Assembly (NCBI GenBank): GCA_001931905.2
Contig: MSJI02000926.1
Span: 92,295-156,294, forward strand
Direction of reading: 5' to 3'
Source: Cladosporium sp. IMV 00045
Lineage: Eukaryota > Ascomycota > Dothideomycetes > Cladosporiales > Cladosporiaceae
DNA: 64,000 nucleotides
Shown here: positions 31,535 through 42,089 of the stretch, in pieces
How the letters are laid out: each line of letters opens with the position of its first letter
Position numbering within the stretch: position 1 is the stretch's first letter
Position numbers and translations under genes: made by a program
Notes under the pieces: model-generated
Seen by the model: the letters and a program-made list of their open reading frames with translations, nothing else
Databases searched by the model: none
Told to the model about the DNA's origin: nothing

Positions 31535-34006
31535 TTACCACCGACTCGTGAAACTCCTGCTGAGCGCCGGTCTGGCGGGAGGAGGCATGGCTCTGCTGGC
31601 TTCGGCTTTGCGAACAGGGCTGCCGAGCGATCTGTCGCTGGCTGCTGGCATGGCGAAGGTGCCGCCTCCGATTTTACCGAAGTCCTGAAAGAGGTCAATG
31701 CCCTCTTCGCTGCCGTCAGAGGGCAGGAGGGTGTCAAGCCCAAAGAGGGTTGCGGCGTCTTTGTTTTCTGCGCTGCCCTTGTTTTGGTTGGTCTTAGTTG
31801 GAGGTGTGGAGTGAGGGCGGATAATGGCCTCGTCTTCTCCATCGGGAACGAAGTTGGTCCAGAAATCGTTGGCTTCAGGAGTGCCGCTGGACGCCGTGTA
31901 AGATTGCCTTAGAGGCGAGCCGAGCGGGCTCGGCTTCTTCTTGGCCGGAGAAGGACCAAAGTTGGGCTTGTTGAGGAAGGGCGAAAGGGTGTTGCTCGTA
32001 GGCGGTGCAAGCATGTTCTTGTTGCTCTTAGCGCTGCCAGTGATGTCGGCGAGAACACCTGAGCTGGTGGCTGCACGAGTAAGAGATGGACGGTGCGCAG
32101 AACGCTTCTCCGGAGAGCCTCGACTGGTGAGGTCTTCGTCCGGTCCGTCGATGAACACGTCAAAAAGGTGGTTAGATGCGTTGTTGTAGCTGTCATCTGC
32201 GCGGGGTGTGTTTCCGAAGCAAGGCTTCCAGGGCGTACGAGCGGCCTTGAAAGGGGATACGAATGGCGTAAAGCCATTGTTCTCGTCGGCCGTCAAGTGG
32301 AAAGCTGGACTCCAGGCACTCGCCTCTGGCAATGGAGAGAAGCTCTTAGCAGGGGATCCAAGGAGGGCGCGGATCTTGTTGCGATGGTTTCGAAGATTAG
32401 TGTTTGGAGATACAGACATCGGCGCCTTGACAGGGCGCTTGAACACCACCGCAGGAGTGAGCGGGTCAGCGTCAGGACGCGTGGGCGAAGACGAAAGGCG
32501 TGTGATGGACGCCCTAGTCTCCCGCCTGTCCTTTGTAGGGCTGTCAAATGATGAGCTCCTAATACGCGCAATCTCCGCTTCGGCGCGACCTTTGCGGATG
32601 CGAGGTCGCATCATGTCGGCCTCGGAAGTGGGCTGGTGGTGCCCAACACGAGCAGCCGAAGACTCGATAGAGGACCAGTAGCCGCTGTCCTGCATGCCAG
32701 TAGACTTCTGCCGACGGTTGGCAGATCGGGTGTTGGGGTTGAAGCGAGGTGGAGGTGGTGGTGTGCCCTTGCGGGTTGGTTGCGTGGCCATTGGCGGAGG
32801 GGAAGAACCGAATTCTTGCGGAGGTGGCGAGGATCTCATCAATGGCGCGGGCGGCGGAGGCATGGTGGAAACATCGTTGGTGTCTTCATCGGCAAGAGCA
32901 GGATCAGACGCAGGAATAGTGCCATCTGACGAGAGCAACTCGGACTCGTCGGGGAATTTGGCAGAGTCAATGGCCTTGCTCTCGCTCTTCTTGATAGGAT
33001 TAGGCGCGAGCGTGAAGTGGCCAATAGCGGGTGCAGTCGACGGTCTGTAGACAGAAGACGAGGAGAAGTCCTGCGGCAGAGACTGAAGGTATTGAGATCC
33101 GTCAGAGTTGGTAATGCGACGAACAGGGTTCTTCTTGTCTTGCAGAAACGGGCGCTCTTGACCGGGCTTGATAGCCCAGTAGTTGCCCTTGCCAGGGTCG
33201 TCCTTCGGCCTCTCGATTTTGATGAAGTTCTTGTTAAGACTGAGATTGTGGCGAATGCTGTTTTGCCAGCCACTTTCCGCTAGGCGGTAGAAAGCGAAGT
33301 TGTCTGAGATCCACTTGTATATTTGCGCGAGAGTGAGGCGACGGTTCTGTGCTCTGAGAATGGCCATACCGATAAGAGTGGCATAACTGTAAGACGGCTT
33401 GGTGCCGTCGTCTGTGACTGCGGGCATATCCTTGGGATCCGGCAGGTCGAAAGGCTCATCTTCCTCGAACTTCTGCTTTTGCTTCTTGGAGCTCGGTCGA
33501 TCACTGGAGGGAGCAGCCATCTCGGAGTTGGTCCTCTTCATGGGCGCCTTGTAGCCGTAGTCTGTTTCCGCATAGGGCATGGCGGATAGATCGCCGAATG
33601 AGCCATGCTGGAAGGCGTTTTCTTTGCCCAGTGATTGCGCGCTGGGGAATTGAGAGTATAGCGCCTTTTGCGGCATGGGCGCGCTCTGAGCGTAGTCGTG
33701 GTAGAAGTTCCCGTTCTTCTGGGGCGAGTCTGTGAATATGGGTTGCTGTGGAGGCGAGATCCTGACGTTGGCGAGACCGTTCGACTGCATTGGGCGGAGG
33801 GGTGAGCTGTCGGATTTGGTGGGAGATGAGCCGTCGGAGCGGGCGGTGGTGGGGTTGAGATTGATGTTGGTCTTGCTGGACGCGTCGCCAAGTGGACACA
33901 AGGCGTTCAGCAGTGCGACCTCGACATCGTGTTCGGGCAGGGCGGGCAGAGACGCGTCGGTGTCATGGCGGAGGGCGTCCATGGGCAGTGGAGGACGCGT
34001 CGACAT
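31535..34006 (-). CDS. Forkhead-box transcription factor (Sep1/Hcm1-like)
   Basis: An intronless frame of 823 residues. The forkhead (winged-helix) domain occupies residues ~203-291 and is complete: [33 protein letters not shown], the recognition helix [18 protein letters not shown], then [11 protein letters not shown]. No FHA domain is visible upstream, which favours the Hcm1/Sep1 class of cell-cycle or septation regulators over Fkh1/Fkh2. A KKQKQK stretch before the domain may be a nuclear signal. The C-terminal two thirds are disordered, Ser/Pro-rich, with several SP/TP sites suggestive of CDK control ([20 protein letters not shown]). The protein should act in the nucleus on promoters with the RYAAAYA core, by family. 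Confidence 0.88.
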   Translation of the reverse strand: MSTRPPLPMDALRHDTDASLPALPEHDVEVALLNALCPLGDASSKTNINLNPTTARSDGSSPTKSDSSPLRPMQSNGLANVRISPPQQPIFTDSPQKNGNFYHDYAQSAPMPQKALYSQFPSAQSLGKENAFQHGSFGDLSAMPYAETDYGYKAPMKRTNSEMAAPSSDRPSSKKQKQKFEEDEPFDLPDPKDMPAVTDDGTKPSYSYATLIGMAILRAQNRRLTLAQIYKWISDNFAFYRLAESGWQNSIRHNLSLNKNFIKIERPKDDPGKGNYWAIKPGQERPFLQDKKNPVRRITNSDGSQYLQSLPQDFSSSSVYRPSTAPAIGHFTLAPNPIKKSESKAIDSAKFPDESELLSSDGTIPASDPALADEDTNDVSTMPPPPAPLMRSSPPPQEFGSSPPPMATQPTRKGTPPPPPRFNPNTRSANRRQKSTGMQDSGYWSSIESSAARVGHHQPTSEADMMRPRIRKGRAEAEIARIRSSSFDSPTKDRRETRASITRLSSSPTRPDADPLTPAVVFKRPVKAPMSVSPNTNLRNHRNKIRALLGSPAKSFSPLPEASAWSPAFHLTADENNGFTPFVSPFKAARTPWKPCFGNTPRADDSYNNASNHLFDVFIDGPDEDLTSRGSPEKRSAHRPSLTRAATSSGVLADITGSAKSNKNMLAPPTSNTLSPFLNKPNFGPSPAKKKPSPLGSPLRQSYTASSGTPEANDFWTNFVPDGEDEAIIRPHSTPPTKTNQNKGSAENKDAATLFGLDTLLPSDGSEEGIDLFQDFGKIGGGTFAMPAASDRSLGSPVRKAEASRAMPPPARPALSRSFTSRW

Positions 34007-37000
34007 GGGTCGACTTGCGGTATAAAGCCCTCAGGCTCTCTGCGGTTGAGTTGGTAGAGTGATTGACGCGTCGGATAGAGAGGCTCGAGAGGAAGGCGGG
34101 CTATGTGCTCGGCGTGGGTGGATGCTGAGGTGGGTTGCCGGTGGGTTGGGGAGTCGGGTTCGGCAAGCTCGTCGTATCGTCGCGGGCGAGTCGGTGCCAA
34201 GGTTTGGATGGGTCGAAGTTTTGTTTGGTGGTGGTGACAGAGGCAGAGCTGCTCGACATGAGGGTTGTTAGAGAGACGGTCTTTTTCGCAAAGCAGGCAA
34301 TAGCGACAGGCGGCAAGGGCCTTCTTCTAAGTGACGAGAGGGCGCGCCCTTGCAGAAGCGAATGGGCAGTCGGTGGCCGTGTGTCGAGGGCGCGCACGGG
34401 CTCTCAGCGGGTAATAGAAGTTGGAATTCGCCAGAGCTGAGCGCAGCGGGCCTGTCTCAGCGGGCGGGCAGACTCACCAGTGGCGCCGGGGATCGATCTC
34501 AATCTCCAATTTGCGTATTGTACAATGCCGGGCGAGACACGGCAGTAATTACTGTGTCAGGCAACGGCGACAATTGATTGATTGACTGACTGGTGTAGGG
34601 GAGGGACTGGGTAGGAGTGGTTTGTTTAGCTGAGGTGAAAACAACAAGAGTGGGAAGACGTGTTTTCACGCGGCAAGGTAGAGGTACAATAGAGCTGCGG
34701 GTGAGGAGAGCAGGGCAGAGCTGGGGTGGGAAAAGGCACCGGCTATTGGGCGATGAGAGAGGCGAAGAGTGAGAGAGACTCGAGAGACTTGGTGTAGGAA
34801 GAGAGAGTCAGCACTACTACGAGCTCATGCGGGGCACATACCCATCGGAAAGGGCTCAGAGATGCAAGGAATGCAAGGTACAGACGGCGGTTGAGAGCCA
34901 ATCGATTCCTCTACACTCGCTCAAACTCCTCCTGCTTCCTTGCTCCAAAACGCGTACTACTGCTTGCTCTCTCGTCTTGCTAGTAGTCTTGAGGTAGTGC
35001 TAGCAGTAGTGCCACAGAGTAGTGCCACACGCACCCGCCAGGCCGTCTCGGCTTGCGATGGCCTGATGCGGCAGAAGCTGCAACTCTGTCTCGCCAGATC
35101 GGTGATCGCATGTGAGACGTCTTGAGATTGATGCCTGCTGCATGTAATAAAGTCTCAACTGCCGGTGTTCGCCCTATACTGTGCTCGAGGAACGTACTAT
35201 CAAGTCTACTGAACAAGACCCATCCTCACTTCGCCTGCGATTGCAAAGCTCGTGTAGCTATCAACACCGGCAACACGCAGCTTCAGCAGGATCACAACCG
35301 CATGCGCCACGAAAGTTCTAGCTAGCGAATGGATGATGAAAGAGCAGGGATCCGAGCAGAAAATAGGCGCTGAGCCCTCACGAGAATCCACGGCATTCCC
35401 GTTAGTGTCCGGCGGTGCAAGGATCAAGATGGGCATCAGCAGCAGCAGGCAGAAGAGCAACTTATGATTTCAGCATATCGAGGAGAGAGACGTCAAGCGT
35501 CAACGGCCGCCCGGACACAAAGATCGCACGTGTGCACGTGAGGGCGCGCCATTGCGCGCGCCAGACCGGGGTGTCCACACCGAGAAATCAGGATTGCGTC
35601 CCAAATGACCAAGGACTTCTCTCCGAAGTAGCCTTTTCTTTTGACTTTTGGGTGGCCTTTGGGAAATGAGCATTGCTGAAATTCCCATCGTCCGTTTCCG
35701 CCAAAATTGCTTTGATTGCCAATGAACGGGTCACGGGGGTACCTTGAGTAAAAGACTGGGATTTTTCTGATAGGTCCGTCTACTACCTTCATTTTTTCTT
35801 TCTCTTGGTGAAAAGATTATTAGAGATGCCCTGCCCTATCCTCGATCCGATCGATAGTCGCATAATCGTCTATCTCAGTTCGAGCCTACAAGATTCAGGC
35901 AGTTGGGCTGCTATACCTCTCTAGTTTGATGATTTTTGTCCATCTCATTTCCCGACTCGAAAGCGCATACACCGCTACTCTGTCGAGGCCACTGCACTTT
36001 TTCCTTTCTTCGATGTTCACTTGATGCCCTTGCGACTTCATTTGCTCCTTTCCCCTCGATGTCTCATCTTGATGACATCGAGATGCTCCTGAATATGCCA
36101 AACGTCGCATGACCACACTAATAAACTGACACCTCCCCCATGAACCACTACGGCCTCGCCCACCCACCTACATGTATCTCACCCGACATCACAGACCAGA
36201 ACACACTCACCTTCCAGAAGACCGCAGAGGCACATCAAATCATACCCAAGACAAGGACTACCCCTCCACCAACGCCGCCTCATGGCCCGTTCTCACTCAG
36301 CACACAGACATCACCGCAGCCCACCTCCCACCCGCAGAGTCAGATACCAAGAAAGAAAATGAAAATTCCAACATGAAGACATGCGGAACGACAGGAAAAC
36401 CCGGTTCCTCATTTTTTCTTTCCTGTCTCGTTTTCGCCGAGTCATTGCCATCCCACCATTTCGGATTTGGCCATGAGTCGCCAATCGTGATCAATGTCAT
36501 CTCGTTTACCATCCCGCCCTCGTCGCTCGCCAGAACGCTCGGCAGTGAGCTAGCGGCGTTCCCTCGAATCTGCCGGTTTCACTACCTACTAACCATCCAG
36601 GTCCTACTCCAGCATTATATCATCATCGCTACTCACGTAGCGCTACCTGCCCTCCCTCATCTGGCGGACCGGTCTGGGTCTGGGCCTGCTATGACGGATG
36701 AGGGAGAGTGATTTGAAAAGTATGCTTCTAGACTTTGCTTCGGCGACGGGAAGTTCATGGCACATACGAACGAACGCAAGGGCGTCGGTTGGAGATGAGA
36801 TGGGCGATTAAGGCGGATGTTGATTTGCATTCTCCTCGGTTTCGTCATTGGGTTTGTTTGTTTGATTTGACGTCTTTGTCGGTTGACATACGAGTACTTT
36901 CCATTGATGTAGATACTGTGCAAGGATCTGGATGTACACCACCAGCTTTTTCTGTCGATGTTAATACTCGGGAGAGAGGGAGAGGCCGTGAATTGACGAG

Positions 37001-38210
37001 TAAAGAGCCCAAAAGAGCACAAACCGGAACCCTCCAACGTCCTTCAAACGTCCCAAGACACCCTCCACCAACTAGTAACTATGCATTGATGACATAAAGT
37101 CTCGCCCTCCCGTATACCTACATGTACCTCCATAAGTACTGCACAGTGTATAAGACACAAGGTTCCGCACGTACATGTACATACCACCACACGCTACGTA
37201 ACAAGGCAAGACCCCCGGCGGAACGATCAAGCGTAGTGCACAAACTTGCCTCTCAAGACATACATGCAACATCCATCCCCTGATTGAGAATCTGTGATTT
37301 GTATTCCTCTGCCTCGCAAGAGCACGATTCAAGACACACACAATCGCACGGATACACTCTCTCGCCATCGCAACTCCTCTCGCAAAGTCCAAGATCAAAT
37401 CTCTTAACACAGATCAAAGCGCCCACCAGTCGGCCCGCCTGTCCGTCTCGAACGCTCGACACGAATACGTCAAACACGGTGAAAGGAAAGATAAGGATCT
37501 GGAAAGGAAAAGTCTTACTTCGACAACAAAAGTCAGCTTCCATTCCACATTTCCTTGACCTTCTTCTACCTCCCATCAAACCACCCCTCAATCCTCAATC
37601 CAAGTTGATTTGAAAACACAAAAGCAATCCTCCAGAGTAGCAGGCTCACAAATGCGTCCATGCAGCCAGCCAGGCGATGCGATTCTCAACAAGCAAAAGG
37701 AACCAGAACCCAAAACGAGAATTACAAAAGAGGAGCACGTTCTCCAAAACCAACAAACCCTAGAAAGATGAAAGCAAGAATGTAGGAAAGAAGTGGAAAG
37801 AAGAGCAAAAGAGTTGTAGAAAGGGAAAACCGAGCCCTGTTCTCATTGATAGACAGAGCTCATTTGACATTTCTGCCTATCACTATCTCCCCTACCGCCC
37901 ATATCTGTCCGATTGGGACTTTCTCCAAAAAACCATAACATAGAAAAACCGCGAAAAGCCAACAAAGAAGAAATAAGAAAATAAAAGGAGGAGGTATTCG
38001 CTCAAATCGCAGTCACGAGAGAAAATGAAAAAAAGGGAGGTTAAAACAGGTGCCAAAACGAGCAGCAAGGGGAAAAAAAAAGGCAAAGAAACCCTGCCAC
38101 GATGTCAAACCCACGGGAAGAAAGAAAAAGAATAAACGACCAGGATGCAGCCCGCGCATCCCGCCCTTCTCCGCGAAAAGAACCAAACCCCCAACCACTC
38201 AGGCTCGCTC
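34007..38210. other. Large gene-free region (4.2 kb) upstream of the forkhead gene
   Basis: No frame on either strand is convincing. The longest (36172-36711) is low-complexity and unrecognised. The region must contain the forkhead promoter and leader, and the 3' UTR of the PH-LRR gene at the right end. It includes two CACGTG boxes at 35527-35540, GC-rich GGCGCGCC/GCGCGC blocks just after them, and several TACATGTAC-type palindromes around 37115-37185. It could also hide a non-coding RNA or a gene made of short exons. Confidence 0.5.
35527..35540. promoter_or_regulatory. Tandem E-box pair
   Basis: Two CACGTG hexamers separated by TG. CACGTG is the core bound by bHLH factors (Cbf1/Pho4/SREBP type). 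The site is about 1.5 kb upstream of the forkhead start. Spacing and duplication suggest a bona fide site; the regulated gene is not known. Confidence 0.35.
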
Positions 38211-41200
38211 TCACTTCAACACGCCAAAATACCTATCCGCGCCCGCCGTCGTCTGCCTCGGCGTCTCAGGCCCCTCGTCGAAACTCGAATCCAAACGATC
38301 TGACGCATCATCCCAGCCCAACCGCTTCATATCGCCCGCCAGCTCGTCTTCAAGATCGGGACTGGTGTCGAGCAGGAAATGCTTGAAAGAATTCTGCGCT
38401 GGCTGGATGCGCGGGCGGGAGGGCTTGTCCGCTTGAGCTTCCGCCACGCTGGAAGAATCGAGGGGAGAGTCAGCGACGGGCGGCGAGCGAGGGGATGAGG
38501 GGCTGCGGGGGTGTTCGTCTTGTTGCGATGCGGCGTCGAAGTACATGTCTCGTTCGGCACGGGGTGTGGTGTCGTATTTGACTTGGGCGAGGACTTTTCC
38601 TAGGCTGCCGACGGAGGCGGGGCGTTCGAATTTCTCGTCGGGCAGTTCGGTGGTGACGGGGAGGCCGTGGAGGAGGCACCAGTTGCGGTCGAGATACTGG
38701 GCTAGGCGGTAGCATTGGCGGTCCCATTGTTCGGTGAGTAGGCGGTGGGTGGTTTGGATGTCTTGCACGGTGAAATTCGACTGCGTGGCGGCGACAGGGC
38801 CGGTGTGAGACGCTTGACGGGATCGAGGAGGTGGCATGGTGGATGGCAGCTGGCTTCGGTCGAGTTTGCTATTGCTCTGTGAACGTGGTAGGGCGGGGAA
38901 TGACGGTGAGTAGACAGACGCTCGTTGCGCAGTACGGCGAACGCTGGCCAGACCACGCTTCATAGCGAATGAGGAGCTGGAAAGTCGTGATGCTTTGACT
39001 GGGCTGGCCGGCAACGCAGTATCATACTCCATGGCCCTCATGGTGACCTCAGCCGAGCGGAAAGCTGCAGCTCGTCCATCATCCATGGTGGGCAGCTGGA
39101 TGATGTTGGTATTGTCCACGATGGAGTTGACAAGATCGGTGAGGCCTTGTAGCGGGATCTCATTGTTGCCGCAATAAAGTTCAGTGAGAGTGTCATTGTG
39201 GTTCAAAACTTCAGCAAGCGAACTTGCGCCTTGTAAGCCAAGCTTTTGATGCTCGATATGCAAGATCCGCAAAGCGTGATTGTGCTTCAGTCCAGCGAGC
39301 GCATCATTGATACCAGAGCCGAATCGCGACGTCGCAAGCCTCGACTCTTCGCCAGAGAGATTCAACTCGACGATCGTATCGTTCTCCGCAAAAAGCTTCA
39401 TGAAGGCTCGGCAAGTGTCTTCAGTGGCGGCGCCGGGTAAAGCGGTCTGCGACATGTCAAGATATTTGATGGTCTTGTTCATAGTGATGGCGTTTAGCAC
39501 TTTGCGGAAAGTCGATTCTTCCCGATACTCGATGGAGCGCATGCTGAGATGCGACGGAGCCATGCCGCTGGAAATTGCCTGGGTAACGTACTCCAGATCC
39601 TTCGTAATATAGTTCTGACTAATATCCAAATGCAGGTGGCGATGGTCGCTCTCACCGTGCATCATGCTGTGAAGCAGGGTCGCGAGGTCACGTCCTGCCA
39701 GGTAGCTGTTGTCCAGATAGAGTTCGTGCAAGCAGCTAGATTGTGGGGCCGCGAGGTACGTCGCTAGAGCATCAATGGTTGCGGAGTTCAAAGTAGTACC
39801 GCTGAGTCGCAGCTCAGAGAGGCGCCACGCCAGTAAGGTTTCGGGCTGAACGAGTGGCTCTGATCCAGAAGTCCGTGAGACGTATGATAGATTGAGTTTG
39901 CGTATAAAGCCGAATATCCCAAGCTGACTGTCGAATGTTGCAGGGTTAAGGCGTGCTGTGTTGCCGGCAATCTCGATAGCTTCCAAGGTGTTGTCCTGCG
40001 CACGCAAAGCATCCAATATGAGGCCCAGGCTTCGGTCTGTCAGCCCGCATCGATTCAATTCGATGGCGCGGAAGTGGCAAGCCTTTTCCACGGCTGCTCC
40101 GACCAGGTAGTCGAGATCTGTTTCGCTGAGGTAAATTCCATTCAAGCAAACCCAATCAACGTTCGTGTTTTGATGCCGGCATAGCGGGAAAAGAGCTTCA
40201 ACAATACCACAGCCAATGTCTTTCTGTCTGACAGGCTCGTTGTGTTGCATGGTTTTGGGCTGAGGGGGCTTCGTCGTGATGCACCCGGAGAAATCCATAC
40301 GTCTAAGCTTTTTGCTGGTGGCCGCCAACGCTCGAACCTCTTGAACAAGCAGGCATGACCTTTCCAACTCTTCCCATGATACTTTGATCGATGTACCCGC
40401 TTTTGTCTTCGAGCAGACGTGCTCACAGCCGTAGTTGTCGTGCAGTCCATTCAGCCCGTCGAGCGGCACATGGGCGAATGAGATGCTTCCGAATGTTTCG
40501 TTGTAACGCAGGGCGCGCATGATTGCAAGGCATTCCAAGGGCGAATATTGGGCGCGTCGTGAATCTGCAGGCGGTAGAAGCTCAAATGCTGGCGCGTCTT
40601 CGCAGTCGTAATTGATATAGTAGCGAACGTTTGACGGATTGACATCGTAGGCAACGCAATACGCCGTCAATGTGCGATGAAGGCAGCTGTGCTCTTCATC
40701 GTCCGGGTTTGTGGGTGGTGAGAACATGTCTTCAACTAGTCCGGGAACGTTGAACTTGAGCAACCGGGACTGATACTCTGGTCGCAGGAAGTTTTCGGCA
40801 TAATGAAGTCGCGTAGCAATCTCGTGCGACGCAGATGATGCAAGATAAAGTCGCCTCGCAGGCTGTAGAGGTTGGCGGAAAGTTAGTTCAAAGGTGTCAT
40901 CGGAGCTACTCATCCTCACTCCGACCAAGGTCAGAATCCCGTACGATCCTTGGGTAGCCAAACTGCTCAATGAAGACGTCGAAGCTCTTGCAAGGGACTT
41001 TGATATTGGAATGATGTGGACCTTGTGCACTCCGATTGCGAGAAAGCAGACCGAGGAGCTCTGTTTGGAAAGATCATCTGAGGACGATTGCTTGCCAGAC
41101 TTTCCTGGAGCCTGGCGCTGTACAACCTTGAAGACAGCGCAATTTGCTGGATCATAGTCGTTGGCGCGCTCGATCAAACGAGCAGCGCTCTCAAGATTTA

Positions 41201-42089
41201 TGGTGGATATCCGCTTTTGATCGTAAACGCGAGCCTCGCCAACCGCATTGCGAATGCATTTGAGCCATATTGTCCGCTCTTCCGGGTTGGCGAACTGTAG
41301 GACCATTATGGAGGCCTGACTAGATTCCTCGTCCAAGTAGCAGATCTCGACCGCGAAGTATGGTTTGCCGTCGTCCAACCGGTGGACTGCCACCACTTGG
41401 CGCAGGGGCACACGACCATCCTTGTCGCCCGAAGAATCCGATAGTGTCTGGAGGTCGCTTGCGGACCCAAGAGAAGACATGTGCCCGTGCTTTGCCGTAG
41501 GGCTTCGACCGATGGGGTTTGGTATGCTGCTGTGGTGCTCGGACGCCTTTCCCTGGCTCTTGTACCTCGTGATCGAAGACTCGGTCAAGACTAGGTATTC
41601 CTTCTTCTTTCTGAACATGCCCGTGCTGGTCTGCACCTCGCCGTGCATGAGCACATTTCTGTACGGCAACTGCGCATCCATAGCTTCGTCGACGCTGTGT
41701 AGTGAAGTTTTTGCAGTCAGGGTTTTGGTCAAAGGCTCGCCCACGGGTTCTGCGACCAGTTCGGTGTTGGATCGCGATAGAGGCTTCAAGGAGCCGAAGA
41801 CGGAGGAAGGGCGCTTTGTGTTGTTCTTTGCGCTCAGGGAAGGCCTGCGCGGCTTGGGCGAGCCATGTGAAGACTGCTTCGGGGTGCTGGCATCTTTTGC
41901 GGCGCTCGGGATGTCGGGGTGGTCGAGGGCGTTGCCGCAGGAGGCTCTCTTTTTGTGTTTCTTGAGCGTGCGCGGTGATTTGGCGGCAGCATCGTGTTCG
42001 GTGGAGCTGCTCAGGGTCGACAGGGCGAACAGGCCGCTCTTGCGTCTCCCCCATGAGCTATAAGCGCTGTCGTTACTGCTCCTCGACAT
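38211..42089 (-). CDS. PH domain and leucine-rich repeat protein
   Basis: An intronless frame of 1292 residues. The N-terminal ~140 residues are basic, Ser-rich and disordered. A PH-like domain follows at about 145-290 (LMHGEVQTSTGMFRKKKEYL, FAVEICYLDEES, PEERTIWLKCIRNA). A second region at ~310-460 resembles another PH-type fold. Residues ~640-1010 carry irregular leucine-rich repeats (AIELNRCGLTDRSLGLIL, LRLSGTTLNSATIDALATYL, LHELYLDNSYLAGRDL, ILHIEHQKLGLQGASSL, LTELYCGNNEIPLQGL). After a disordered segment there is a conserved helical block near 1120-1200 (TEQWDRQCYRLAQYLDRNW). PH plus LRR recalls CARMIL/Acan125-type cortical actin regulators, but I cannot confirm orthology. A role at the cell cortex or in polarity is inference. 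Confidence 0.75.
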   Translation of the reverse strand: MSRSSNDSAYSSWGRRKSGLFALSTLSSSTEHDAAAKSPRTLKKHKKRASCGNALDHPDIPSAAKDASTPKQSSHGSPKPRRPSLSAKNNTKRPSSVFGSLKPLSRSNTELVAEPVGEPLTKTLTAKTSLHSVDEAMDAQLPYRNVLMHGEVQTSTGMFRKKKEYLVLTESSITRYKSQGKASEHHSSIPNPIGRSPTAKHGHMSSLGSASDLQTLSDSSGDKDGRVPLRQVVAVHRLDDGKPYFAVEICYLDEESSQASIMVLQFANPEERTIWLKCIRNAVGEARVYDQKRISTINLESAARLIERANDYDPANCAVFKVVQRQAPGKSGKQSSSDDLSKQSSSVCFLAIGVHKVHIIPISKSLARASTSSLSSLATQGSYGILTLVGVRMSSSDDTFELTFRQPLQPARRLYLASSASHEIATRLHYAENFLRPEYQSRLLKFNVPGLVEDMFSPPTNPDDEEHSCLHRTLTAYCVAYDVNPSNVRYYINYDCEDAPAFELLPPADSRRAQYSPLECLAIMRALRYNETFGSISFAHVPLDGLNGLHDNYGCEHVCSKTKAGTSIKVSWEELERSCLLVQEVRALAATSKKLRRMDFSGCITTKPPQPKTMQHNEPVRQKDIGCGIVEALFPLCRHQNTNVDWVCLNGIYLSETDLDYLVGAAVEKACHFRAIELNRCGLTDRSLGLILDALRAQDNTLEAIEIAGNTARLNPATFDSQLGIFGFIRKLNLSYVSRTSGSEPLVQPETLLAWRLSELRLSGTTLNSATIDALATYLAAPQSSCLHELYLDNSYLAGRDLATLLHSMMHGESDHRHLHLDISQNYITKDLEYVTQAISSGMAPSHLSMRSIEYREESTFRKVLNAITMNKTIKYLDMSQTALPGAATEDTCRAFMKLFAENDTIVELNLSGEESRLATSRFGSGINDALAGLKHNHALRILHIEHQKLGLQGASSLAEVLNHNDTLTELYCGNNEIPLQGLTDLVNSIVDNTNIIQLPTMDDGRAAAFRSAEVTMRAMEYDTALPASPVKASRLSSSSFAMKRGLASVRRTAQRASVYSPSFPALPRSQSNSKLDRSQLPSTMPPPRSRQASHTGPVAATQSNFTVQDIQTTHRLLTEQWDRQCYRLAQYLDRNWCLLHGLPVTTELPDEKFERPASVGSLGKVLAQVKYDTTPRAERDMYFDAASQQDEHPRSPSSPRSPPVADSPLDSSSVAEAQADKPSRPRIQPAQNSFKHFLLDTSPDLEDELAGDMKRLGWDDASDRLDSSFDEGPETPRQTTAGADRYFGVLK

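Noticed and set aside
36172..36711. 179-codon frame in the forkhead upstream region
   Set aside because: Low-complexity His/Thr/Pro start, no domain and no leader; probably chance.
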